From Diplodia intermedia (Eukaryota; Ascomycota; Dothideomycetes; Botryosphaeriales; Botryosphaeriaceae): 64,000 bases of DNA. Below, one piece after another: positions 46,330 through 56,155 of this stretch. Every line of letters begins with the position of its first letter. The stretch's first letter is position 1. The position numbers were made by a program, and so were the translations under genes. The notes under the pieces are model-generated. The model was not told the origin of the DNA. It worked only from the letters and a program-made list of their open reading frames with translations, and did not search any database. The stretch spans positions 1 to 64,000 of the forward strand of contig JAKEKT010000013.1 in the NCBI GenBank assembly GCA_021495925.1, in the 5' to 3' direction.

Positions 46330-48233
46330 ATGAGGGTAGCTTCTTTACCTATTTTGACGTTCACCTTCCTGGTGACGGAGTCAATGGCTTCCGCATTTCC
46401 AGAATGCACGTCTTATCTTTCAGTAAGGAAACCGTACCCCCGGCCCAGCTCTAAGAACAGACTGACCAGTCAAGCAGAGACCGGACCTGTTTGTACCAAG
46501 ATTGGACATTCGTTTGGATGAAGTACAAACGTCAACTGTTGATTCCTTGCTCTTCTCAACATGGGGAGGGGCCTGCCAGTGTGCGCCCTACGTCTACGAT
46601 AGAAAAGGGGTATGTCTTGGTTAGATGGGATGACGCCACTCGCTAATCCGAACCAAAGCAGTTAGTCTGGTCAGGCTACCAGCCTAGTCTCGCCAAGTTA
46701 GGCTACTTCAACTTGAAACGGCACCAGCTAGCGAATGGCTCCCATATCCTCTCGGTTGTTCGAGGTGGATCGGACCGAGGCCGCGGCCAAGGACAGATCC
46801 TCCTCCTGGACGACGCGTACCGGCCAGTTCGAACCATCGAAGCAGAGACGCCGGGAACATCTTTAGACTTCCATGAGTTTAGCCTTCTCGATGGAGGCTC
46901 CAAAGCAATCATCGCCAGCTTTCAGCCTGTGCAGGGCGATCTGTCCGCTTATGGCGTCACGCAGGGACTTGGTTGGATATTGGACAGCGTCTTCCGGGAA
47001 ATCGATCTGGAGAACGGAGAAGTGCTCTTCGAGTGGAGAGCCTGGGATCATGTGCCTCTGCTGGAGACCTCCATAAGCCCCGATGTCGCAGCAGGTGGCG
47101 GTCGATCTTCATTCGTTGCATTTGATTACTTGTAAGTAAGCAGATCCTCTTTATGGCCACTACTTGACGGAATTTGCAGCCACATAAACTCTGTAGACAA
47201 GTTCTCGAATGGAGACTACCTGGTATCTGCACGGCATGCAGATTGCATCTACCGGATTTCTCGAAAGGACGGCTCAATCCTCTGGCGGATGGGCGGACAC
47301 AACTCCTCGATTCATCTTGCAGACTTCAGCTTCTCTGCCCAACACGACGCTCGGATCCTTTCAGAGGAAGGGAACAAGTTACGTATCTCATTCTTCAACA
47401 ACGGTTGGAATGGCATCACGAAGACCCGAACTGTCTCCGCCGCGATGGAGATCACGATTGACCACTCTACTTTCCCCGCCGTCGCCCGATTGGTGCACGA
47501 ATGGCTCCCACTTCAGGGCGGTCTCGCTCGCCATCAAGGTACAGTGCAAATGTTGCCAAACGGCAACACGTTCGTGAGCTGGGGGGGTGTCGCCGAGTTC
47601 AGCGAATTCACATCCGATGGTGAACGCATCTTGGATGTAGCTTTCGTCGACGTGGAGGCACACGTTTACCGGGTGCTTAAAGCTCCATGGCGAGGTTTCC
47701 CAAATACTGTACCGGACCTGTACCTTTACGCACGTGCTAAGGGTGAACCGGCCCATTTTTACATGAGCTGGAATGGAGCTACTGAAGTCGTGGCCTGGAA
47801 AATATATTCGGCCGACGGACAGCGGGAAGGCGATACGACGGGTAGCTTACTCGGAACAGTGGAAAAGAAGGGGTTTGAGACGCATTTTGAAAGCCAGAAA
47901 TATGTGTCCACGGGCTTTGTGGAGGCATTGGACAAAGACGGGCAGGTTCTTGCCCGCTCTACACTGCAGCATGTGCTGGTTCCACCGGAATCCATGGCAG
48001 CTGTCTGCGGCCCAGCCCACTGTACCATTCAGCAGATACTTCCAGCGCCTGGTGATGGCGTTTCAGGACAGGAAGTGGGGCGGGCTATGATCCTCACAGA
48101 ACAAACGAGGGGGATCTCGCTTTCTCTTATCCAAGCCTTCGTGATCGCAGTGGCTGCTTTCGTTGCGGGAAACTTCTCACGCACCTCAAGAATACGGTTA
48201 CTGTTCCAGTCTACCCGTCTTCAGCGGCCATAG
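46330..48233 (+). CDS. arylsulfotransferase (ASST)-family secreted or membrane protein
   Basis: Four exons (46330-46422, 46478-46609, 46662-47131, 47180-48233; introns 48-55 bases) join to 582 residues. A signal peptide (MRVASLPILTFTFLVTESMA) is followed by SRPDLFVPRLDI, VYDRKGLVWSGY, DFHEFSLLDGG, DSVFREIDLENGEVLFEWRA, HINSVDKFSNGDYLVSARH and GSILWRMGGHNS, then QHDAR. This is the fungal ASST family (PF14269), a beta-propeller relative of bacterial aryl-sulfate sulfotransferases. A C-terminal hydrophobic helix (LIQAFVIAVAAFVAG) may anchor it. The enzymatic activity of fungal members is not well established. Next to a Tyr-rich secreted peptide precursor, action on tyrosine phenols is an attractive but untested idea. 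Splice junctions all preserve frame; the first acceptor (AAGCAG) is the least certain. Confidence 0.85.
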
Positions 48234-48431
48234 CGCGTGGATCGCTTTCAAGATCATGCAACCGATAACATGATAAGCCAACACTTGTGCCTACACCGAT
48301 TCGTCGCCGTGAGCAACTCGCGTATGTTTATTTTCCGGGGAAATCGACGGAACGAAGCCAAGCGGCCCGCAGCAAATGATGTGAGAAACATCAATTGCAT
48401 CTGTCGGCCAACCAAAGCTCCCACCCAAAAG

Positions 48432-50408
48432 CTACACCAAGTACAGCTCCGACTCCACCAGCCGATCAGCCCACTCCTTCTTCACAACCATGCCATGCCC
48501 GATCCGTTCATAGTGATCCGACCCACGCTCCCGCGGCCGCAAATACAGCGTCAGGTACGAGCCGCCAGGACAGTTGTACGGATGGAACACGACGACCAAA
48601 CACCAGACAACGGCCGTCATCACGCCCTCGCCAAACCCAACATCCGACGCCGCCAAGCCGACAACACCATCATCATCATCATCCAACGACCGCACCTCGC
48701 AGTCGCACGGATGCAGGTACGGATCCGGCTTCTCGATGACGCGCAGCTCGACGCGGCCCAGCTTCCCCCTCGCCCTGATCCTCCGTCCATCGCCACCGCC
48801 ATCGATCGCCAGCTGCGCGCGCACCTCCAGGCCGCCGTCGCCACCACCACCGCGCCACTGCTCCTCCGACATCATACTCACCCCGCCCTCGGTCGACGCC
48901 CACGACCACGACGGCGCCACCTCCCTCAGCGCGGGCGGCCTGCTCAGGGACCCGGGCGCCCGGCGCCTCGACCACATCAGCTGCGCCGCCAGGGCATCCG
49001 TCCACACGCCGAAGACGCATTGCGCGCCCTCGCCGCTCTTCTCCCCCGCGAGCGCGAGCTCCTCCACAACAGCCTCCAGCGCGCCGAGCCGCTCGCCCGG
49101 CGCCGCCAGCCGGCGGGCCGAGTGAGCCGCCACGATGCGCGGCCAGTCGGTCGGGCGGGCGGCGAAGTAGTCGAGCACGGCGTCGTCGCAGCGCGCGGTG
49201 CGCGGCAGGCGGCGGCAGCTCCAGACGACGGCGGCGGCGGCGAAGAAGGCGACGCGCCGCGCGAGCACGAGGGCCGGCGTCGCCCACGCGCACTCGTGCA
49301 ACAACGCGCCGTTTTCCGGGTTGAGGACGCGCGAGTGCGGGCGCAGCTCCGCGCGCATCGTGCCTGCGGCCCGGCCTGCGGCGTCGAGGTACGGCACGGT
49401 GGCGGCGGGGCGCGGGGGGTATTGCCGGAAGAGGCCGTCGGCTAGGGTCGCGGCGTCGGCGGCGGCGAGGACGATTTGCGCGTGGGTGTATGCGGTGCGT
49501 GCGGTGCGTGCGGTGGAGGCGCGGTGGTGCTGGGCTTGGCTGGTGGTGGTGGTGGTGGTGGTTTGCACGGTGCAGAGGGTGTCGATCCAGAGGTAGCGCA
49601 GGCCTAGGTTGCGCGTTGCGGTTACGGCGTCCTGGAATGTCTTGGGGAGGGTGGAGAGGGGGATGCCGGCGGTGTGGGAGGCGAGGTTGGCGCTGGTGGT
49701 CGTGGGCGGGTGGTGCGCGGGTGATGGGCCCCAGCAGTAGGACAGCGCGGCATAGTGGCCGCGTTGGCCGGGCTCGGCCGCGACGAGACGGATGGAGGGA
49801 GAGGGAGGGTTTGAGTGTCCGAGGTCGAGGATGTAGGTGGGCAGGGTGGGCGGCTGGGAGTGATCGTCGACGGGTGTGCCGCCGAGAGTCTGACGACACT
49901 CGGCGTGGTGCTCTATGCAGCTGGAAAGCAGCATGTTGATGTTGGTGAACGACACGGGTGAGGCGGATGAGGTGATGGTCGGGCCGGAGTAGACTTTGGC
50001 TGATGCGGCGGCGGGGCTGTCTGGCTGGGCAGAAAAGCGGACGTAGGTTTTGAAACCGTCGAAGATGAAGCAACCGTCGTCGTGGCTGTTCCTGTTGTAC
50101 TGGATCTGCATGATGGTTATTCCTGGGAGGTCCTCATCTCGGAGGTGGACGGCGTCTTTCACGTCGGCAGGTCGAAGCCACAACTGGACGAAGCGCGCTC
50201 GCTGGAGCCGACGGCCTTCGTCGTCACAAGGGTCCAGGTCCTTCTCATAGCCGGCATCCTGGATCGCGCGTTTCGTGAGGTAGCAAAGGGAACAGGAAGA
50301 TGCGGAGCTGCTAAGATCAGCTAACTGGAGGTCTACAAAACCGGATTGGTTCTGAGATGAGATTCTTCGAATCGCTTTAGTGCATGCTGGGCACAGCTGA
50401 GGGTCCAT
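48432..50408 (-). CDS. HET-domain protein
   Basis: A single frame of 658 residues from the ATG at 50408. N-terminal CPAC and CSLC pairs suggest a small zinc-binding region, common in this family. The HET domain follows: YILDLGHSN, HYAALSYCWG, LPKTFQDAVTATRNLGLRYL, and WIDTLC followed by a Thr/Gln-rich tract in place of the usual IIQDD segment. The next block (LVLARRVAFFAAAAVVWSCR) is a divergent version of the QERxLSxRxLxF motif. APSWSWASTEGG near residue 520 is the usual C-terminal HET signature. The Thr tract and the weak QE motif suggest a diverged or possibly non-functional HET, although the frame is open throughout. It converges on the ASST-like gene and diverges from the F-box-like gene. 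Confidence 0.82.
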   Translation of the reverse strand: MDPQLCPACTKAIRRISSQNQSGFVDLQLADLSSSASSCSLCYLTKRAIQDAGYEKDLDPCDDEGRRLQRARFVQLWLRPADVKDAVHLRDEDLPGITIMQIQYNRNSHDDGCFIFDGFKTYVRFSAQPDSPAAASAKVYSGPTITSSASPVSFTNINMLLSSCIEHHAECRQTLGGTPVDDHSQPPTLPTYILDLGHSNPPSPSIRLVAAEPGQRGHYAALSYCWGPSPAHHPPTTTSANLASHTAGIPLSTLPKTFQDAVTATRNLGLRYLWIDTLCTVQTTTTTTTSQAQHHRASTARTARTAYTHAQIVLAAADAATLADGLFRQYPPRPAATVPYLDAAGRAAGTMRAELRPHSRVLNPENGALLHECAWATPALVLARRVAFFAAAAVVWSCRRLPRTARCDDAVLDYFAARPTDWPRIVAAHSARRLAAPGERLGALEAVVEELALAGEKSGEGAQCVFGVWTDALAAQLMWSRRRAPGSLSRPPALREVAPSWSWASTEGGVSMMSEEQWRGGGGDGGLEVRAQLAIDGGGDGRRIRARGKLGRVELRVIEKPDPYLHPCDCEVRSLDDDDDGVVGLAASDVGFGEGVMTAVVWCLVVVFHPYNCPGGSYLTLYLRPRERGSDHYERIGHGMVVKKEWADRLVESELYLV

Positions 50409-50822
50409 GGAGAAGGTTGCTACTGGTGCGTTGCGCGAGGGGTGGATGGCTATCTATGGCGCGGGACGCTGCTGCCTGGCGCACTAGCGCCATGCTTACC
50501 CTGTTTGGCCTAGTACAGAGACTCAGCTTTCCTGAGGCCAGAAGCCGGCATCGGCGTGAATCAACTTGTCGGACAATGCGCTCCTCTCCAACGACTGCTC
50601 CACCGCGACTGTTCTCCTGCGCAATCCGACGCGTCCTGGCAACGTGCTCGCTCTCCACTTGTCGCCACCGCCACTTCACGTCGTGAGTATTGCTCAAGGC
50701 ACTGGTTGGTTGCGCATGTCGTCGACCCATGGTCCGCAACGGCACGTGATGCTACTCGCTTGCATTTAATCGCCTCGCCGCTGCCCGGAATTTTCTGATC
50801 CACACCACCCAGGAACACAAAA
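50409..50822. promoter_or_regulatory. divergent intergenic region between HET and F-box-like genes
   Basis: 414 bases between two start codons. I see no clear regulatory motif. Confidence 0.35.
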
Positions 50823-52437
50823 ATGCCAGATCTCCCCTACGACATCGTTTTCCTAATCGTGCAGCACCTGAAGCTGCTGGAAGCCCAGCAGTATGTGCCA
50901 AGCCGTCGCTACTCGCGACCCCCCCGGCAGCCCACCAAGTTCTCGGCTTTTGCAACCCTCAGCAGAGCATGGAACTTTGCCGCCGAACGCGAGACTTTCC
51001 AGACCCTCCACGTCTTTGACGACAACATTCCCGAGTCCCTGCGCGGCGGTCCCATCACTACAACACGCTTTAAGCAGATGATGAGCCGAGATGCTCCCCG
51101 CCGCCGTCAGATCCCCCGCCGCATCGTCTACTACGCCAGCACACAGTTCACACTGGATTCCGGCAAAGCGATGACGGAACAAGGTCGAAAAGCCAACGAT
51201 CTAACCTTCTCTGCATCGATCCAGCATTTCTGGGAGGTATTGAAGGACTGGCCGACGCTCCCGGATCATCTGATCCGCTCACTCGACCTTCGACTCATCG
51301 CCGTCGCCCACGAGGCGCCCGTAAACATGATATACAGCGATTTGAAATGTGCCTACGTAGTATCAGATCATTCTGTTGAATATCACAACTACGAGGAGCT
51401 CGAGTACATGAATTTACTGGGTACTCCGCTCCCGCGCCTGCGGTGCATAAGCGGATTGGACGTGCCCCGCGAGACGCGTCTGTGGCCGCCATCTTTACTA
51501 AACATCCTAACCTCGTTGAAAGGACTTAGGGGTTGCACGCTTGACATGCACGACACCGGAGCAGCTGACCTAGCAGTCTGGAACGAATATCGCGAAGGTG
51601 TCGACCACCTCCACTGGCTAAGAAGACCACGCTAACGCTATCTCTTAGGATTGGATATAGTCATCAAAACTCTTCCCCACACCCTTACCGCCTTCAGCGG
51701 CACTTACAACTACATGTCCACCAGGCATGCGGACCAGCTTTCCCACGTCTCATCCACATTCAGCCGCCACTGTATAGGCCTAAGGAATCTATCAACGTGT
51801 CTGCGCTCCATAGAGCTCTCTGATATATGCATAACGCCCTCTCTCTTCTGGCCCAACCCAGACGAGCCCGATGCGGCCCGGCTACCCAACTGGCCGCTCC
51901 TGGAAGAGTTTCACCTCCTATTCGCGCCGATAGACCCCCACGGTAAGCATATACATCACCACAAGCTGCCCCACTTCGCCGATCGCTGACGAGCATGGCG
52001 CAATGCAAACAGGCATCTGGTGTGCAGAGCCGCTAGACGATGAAGAACAACTACACGTCGTGATTGATCGGCATCGAGCCCCACGATCCCTCCGCAGCGC
52101 CAGGCACGAATCGTCCGGGATAGAGGAACCCCTGAACCAAATCCTCGCGGCCGCTGGAAGAGCCGTGCGCCAAATGCCCCGGCTCCAGACGCTGTCGCTT
52201 GAAATGCTCGCACGCCGCGGCTGCGCAGATATGGCGCTCGCGCTGGACGTTTTTGGCGAGAAGCGCGGGGGCTCGGATGGTGCAGACGCTGCAGCCATCA
52301 GGCTGATGTGGAAGAGCACCCCGCCGTTGCCGTGGACGGACGAGACGATTGCGGCGTGGGGGGCGGGAGAGCATGCCGGGTTGCTGAAGGAGGGGGAGGA
52401 TGGGCGGAGTTGGGCGGATGTGGTGCTGACGCTGTAG
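50823..52437 (+). CDS. F-box-like / hypothetical fungal protein
   Basis: Three exons (50823-51597, 51649-51942, 52013-52437; introns 51 and 70 bases) join to 497 residues. The N-terminus LPYDIVFLIVQHL resembles the start of an F-box, and FATLSRAWNFAAERETF after it matches the usual SRxWxxxxExxxF pattern. The rest looks like a degenerate repeat or substrate-recognition region typical of fungal F-box proteins, with LPRLRCISGLDVP and MPRLQTLSLEMLA. The first intron donor (GTGTCG) is weak, but the frame and branch point CTAAC support it. The inferred role is substrate choice for an SCF ubiquitin ligase, with low certainty. Confidence 0.65.
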
Positions 52438-53558
52438 GTGTTGTGTTGAGTTGTTACGGACCGGCGGCAGCCCGACTCCCACTACTTACCAGATCCAGCC
52501 GACCAACACCTACTATCTTGCATTTGGCGACGACACAAGGGGAGCGCTGATCAGCGTACGGAAGACTGGAGGAAACTCTGTCGCGTGGGATTTCACGAAG
52601 CTGGAGCACAAAGTCATCGTCGTGCACACCAATCAAATGGTACGTACTGGGGCATCAGAAGAAAGCACGTAGCTGGGTAACTAACTCGATGATGAGCTTG
52701 GTCGCTGCTTTTATCTATCATTATTGATCCTTGTTGGGAATTCAGCTCTTAATATTTGGACTAAACATGGTGAAATCATATTGATTCAAAGGCTGATTGC
52801 TGCTTGGTCTTTGTATGCGGGATACCATGCCCCCTGATGAACCCATTCGGGACTGAATGAAAGTAAATCGTATTGGCGGAACTACAAGCAATTGTTACGT
52901 AAATGAGCAGATGAAGGCAACTGGCGTGGAAACACTAGCAACAGAAAAGGCACTCTGTGATGTGCTTGGCGATTTATTCTTAACAGAATAGACTGACTCA
53001 TAGGGTATCTTTCTTTGGCCTCCTTGACGGCCGTACAGCTAATTTTACAAATACAACGCCGACTCCTGCGCCCCGGCTTCAAGACTGAGCCATAAAGTTG
53101 ACTGGAAAACCACGAGCTAGCCGTCACACAAGTTATCCCTCAACATCCGAGGCAGGAATACTGTAAAGGAAGCCTGCCACGGATTCGAATTCGAATTCGA
53201 ATTCGAATCATACAGGGCGGGTTGACTTGGAGTCAAGCTCTCTTACACACAGGCGAAGTGTCAGCTCTACACACCCACCGGGTACCTCTGACCGGCGAGG
53301 AATGATTCTTACCCCATTGCCACATCTTCGTCGTTTAGTGTTGACTGGGAAAATGCAGCGTCCCAGCTGTCAGCTCACTGCAGCCGACAAGATTGGAATA
53401 ACGAGAAAGCAGGCGCCGGAGGAAACAAAGAACAAGTGTTGCTCGACCAACATGGGAATCTCGGATAGTAAGTCTGCTCTTATCCCTGAGGAAGATCTCT
53501 CGGCATCGCCCCTTGTCGAGGACGTCAGGTGAGAACAGAGGCGATGGAGGGAAACGGA
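52438..53558. other. intergenic, no supported gene; includes a palindrome
   Basis: The 3' flank of two convergent genes. It holds the palindromic repeat at 53182-53209. An anticodon-arm-like hairpin lies near 53221-53237, but no complete tRNA could be drawn. Confidence 0.45.
53182..53209. repeat. 28-bp perfect palindrome of (TTCGAA)n
   Basis: The unit TTCGAA repeats about four times and the whole 28 bases equal their own reverse complement. It could extrude a cruciform or hairpin, or it may be a simple microsatellite. Confidence 0.85.
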
Positions 53559-55331
53559 TTACGAAGCATGATGCACCTGCGGCGGGACCTCCAGCATGAG
53601 CGCATCTCCGGCCGAACCCGCACACGAAGACGAAGTACCAATGTGTACGTCAGGTCTCTGAGGTGAAGTAGCCGAGCCACGCTCGGCGCCGAGTCTGGAA
53701 GAAATGCTCCCCGCTCTCGACCGCTGCTCGCGCGGCGTCGGCGCGACGCTCCCGCCCCCGTCCTGGTGCGAGCCGTACTGCAGCTTGATGCGCGGCAGCG
53801 CCGGGTTCCGGTTCTCCTCGCCGGGCACCTGCGGGTACTCGCTCGCGTCCCCGCGCCGGAACTCGGAGTCGTCGAAGGTGGAGTAGTCGACGGTGCCGAA
53901 GTAGTTGCCGAGCGCCATCAGCGCCCTGGTCACTTTGCGTCGGTGGCCCTCGACCGTGGCTTGGCTGTGTCGCCGACCGTTTGTCGGTGGCGGCTCGTCG
54001 GAGGATGGCGGCCGAATGTCGACGGGGCGGGAGGGCGGCCGGGTGACGTGCTGCGACGACGCGTTGTCGTCGTGTGTGGAAGCGTCGGAGCCGGATTCCT
54101 GCTTCACGTCTTTTGCAAGGAGGAGGTAGAGCGATCCTATCGCGGCAAGGCCGGTGCCAACAATGGGTGCCCACTGGCCTACAGATGCGTTGGTCATCTC
54201 TGACAGGTCGCGAACAAGGGCGACCACTTACCGATGCTGGCTATGGGTTCGGTCATGTAGTTGACTTGGGAGCTGAAGAAGTTCCTCTCGCCGAAGATGA
54301 TGATGGCGAGTACTGCGCCGCCGAAAACAAAAATCTCCACGGTCCCCAGGAGCCCCTTGACGACGTCGTTGATCAACTTCATCTTCTTGATGGTGGCGCC
54401 GTTTGTGCCGTCAATCTGCTCGTTGTCGTCTCGGTCTTCGTCTCTGCGGCCGAAGCGCATGTTCCAGTCGAGCTTGAGGATCTTGTTCCACATGGCCATG
54501 AGGGAGAGGATGGCAGGGATGCAGCACGCAGCCGCAAGCAGCATGGCAGTGCCGAAGGTGAAGTGATCTGGGGCGGGGATCACGTAGATGTTATTCGCTG
54601 AGCCGCGTCGCAAGGGAGAGTATGGGCCTTTATCCGTGGAGCAAGTAAGGTTGCACTTGGGGTCCGCGGTGTAGGGAAACGCGGCTGCGTTGGAGGAGAT
54701 GGGGTTGCCGGAGTCATCGTGCGTGCAGTGCCACGTTTTTATCCGGCAAAACTCGACGGTTAAGCTCAGTAGACCTTTCCATGTCAGGGTCAGGGCTTGA
54801 TAGAGCTAATCAGGACATTGCTCACCAGCGAAGATGAGGCCGGTCCACAAGAAGATTGTGTTGCGGCCGGGAGCATTGAAGTAGGTCCGAGACTTCCTAG
54901 CCGTGACCTGAGCGGCCAGAATGCCTATTGAGCAAAGCTGAAAGGCTCCGTAGACGTCCATATCAACAGCACCTGGGGCACAGAGTGTCAGCCGAGAAGA
55001 AGTATGGGTTTATGAACCTACCATCAACATGTACTGCTGCGAGCACGATGCCGTGGATCGCAGCGACTGCAGGGAAGAGCAATGCAGCTGCCAGGGAAAC
55101 CTTCTTGAGCCAGTCTGCCTTGCGAGCAAACACACAGGCTGCTACAAGGACATAGTACCTGAATAGACCGTCAACCCGAGCGCTTGGCCTTCAGGGGCGA
55201 ACGTACAAGACTCTAGATCCCGGACCGTACTGGCCTGATACCGGCCAGGCACATACGACCTGCAAGGGATGGCTAGTGGCATTCGAAGTAGTTGTAGCCG
55301 CGTTTCGATCAACGACAGGGATCGCTGGCAT
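53559..55331 (-). CDS. multi-pass membrane protein, fungal family of unknown function
   Basis: Five exons (55331-55207, 55158-55022, 54972-54826, 54774-54232, 54178-53559; introns 48-53 bases) give 523 residues from the in-frame ATG at 55331. Hydrophobic segments include YYVLVAACVFARK, LAAALLFPAVAAIHGIVLAA, FQLCSIGILAAQ, NTIFLWTGLIFAGLLSL, HFTFGTAMLLAAACCIPAIL, GTVEIFVFGGAVLAIIIFGE and GTGLAAIGSLYLLLA. A long Ser/Pro-rich cytoplasmic tail follows. Upstream of the ATG the same frame stays open to about 55500 and reads like a signal peptide and secreted segment (VITLFPALFFTATTHCFEN), so the true start probably lies in an earlier exon. I could not place it. The acceptor before exon 4 (GAAAG) is not the usual YAG. 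Confidence 0.72.
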
Positions 55332-56155
55332 AACCACCTGTTCGTCTCTACAGAAAGATGGTCGTGGAATAAAGTGGAGAGAACGGAGGGCTAATGCAGG
55401 CTTATCAGCAGTTGCAGGGGTGAAAAGGCCGGTTGGATTGTTCTCGAAACAGTGGGTCGTTGCAGTGAAGAAGAGGGCGGGGAAAAGTGTGATTACTTGT
55501 CAGCTGAAATAGGCATCAGGGCGGCCTCGCCGGGAAGCAAACCATAGTGATGAGGCTGAGAGGGTCGCACAAAATGGGTTGTCAGAACTTATGCATCTTC
55601 GAGATGTTGGTCGCGTGCAGCGCCCATCACTTCGCAGCTGTTTAGGAAACGTTCTTAAGCTTTGCCGTAGACCCAGGCAACGCCTTTCTGCAAGTGCGAG
55701 CGTTGGGCTGGCTAGGGAATAAGCATAAATGGGTAAATGGATAAAGTTGTGTGCATGACTGACGGCGTTGTGACGTAGCCCCGCAGCCCGCGAAACCCCT
55801 TCAAGGAACGCCGTAGCAAATTACACACGCTGCAGAGGATGACGCAGCATGTCGATGGACACGTAGCCCCCCGCTAGTGCTGACTACGACCGGTAAGCGG
55901 GCGCAGCAGTCCATCACACACGTCTAGGCAGTGAGGCCAAGAGTCAACGGTGCGCCTCAAGCTACGGCGCGTGCAACAAGGCAACGAGGCCATTCGACAG
56001 CGTCTTAGGGCGCGACAGGGCACCGCATTCTTCACCGCCATTCCTGCTGGGCATACAAAGCATGTAGCCCACCCCTGCATTCTGCAACCTTAAGTCGCGA
56101 TTGCAGCCGTCTTTCCAGCGTGTTTCCCGTTCCCTCGCCCTCTGTGGTCGCAACC
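55332..56155. other. intergenic, may hold an unplaced 5' exon
   Basis: Bases 55332-55500 probably contain coding sequence of the minus-strand gene, as noted there. The rest has no coding signal; it is the divergent promoter region with the permease gene. Confidence 0.45.

Noticed and set aside
48237..49445. Plus-strand open frame of 402 codons, and minus frame 48679-50073
   Set aside because: Both are shadows of the GC-rich HET gene 48432-50408, which has the recognisable SYCWG and PSWSWAS motifs.
53160..53240. tRNA-Trp-like feature on the minus strand (anticodon arm with CTCCAAG loop, TTCGAAT nearby)
   Set aside because: An anticodon-like hairpin is present, but I could not draw a D-arm, a closed T-arm or an acceptor stem; the TTCGAA belongs to the palindromic microsatellite.
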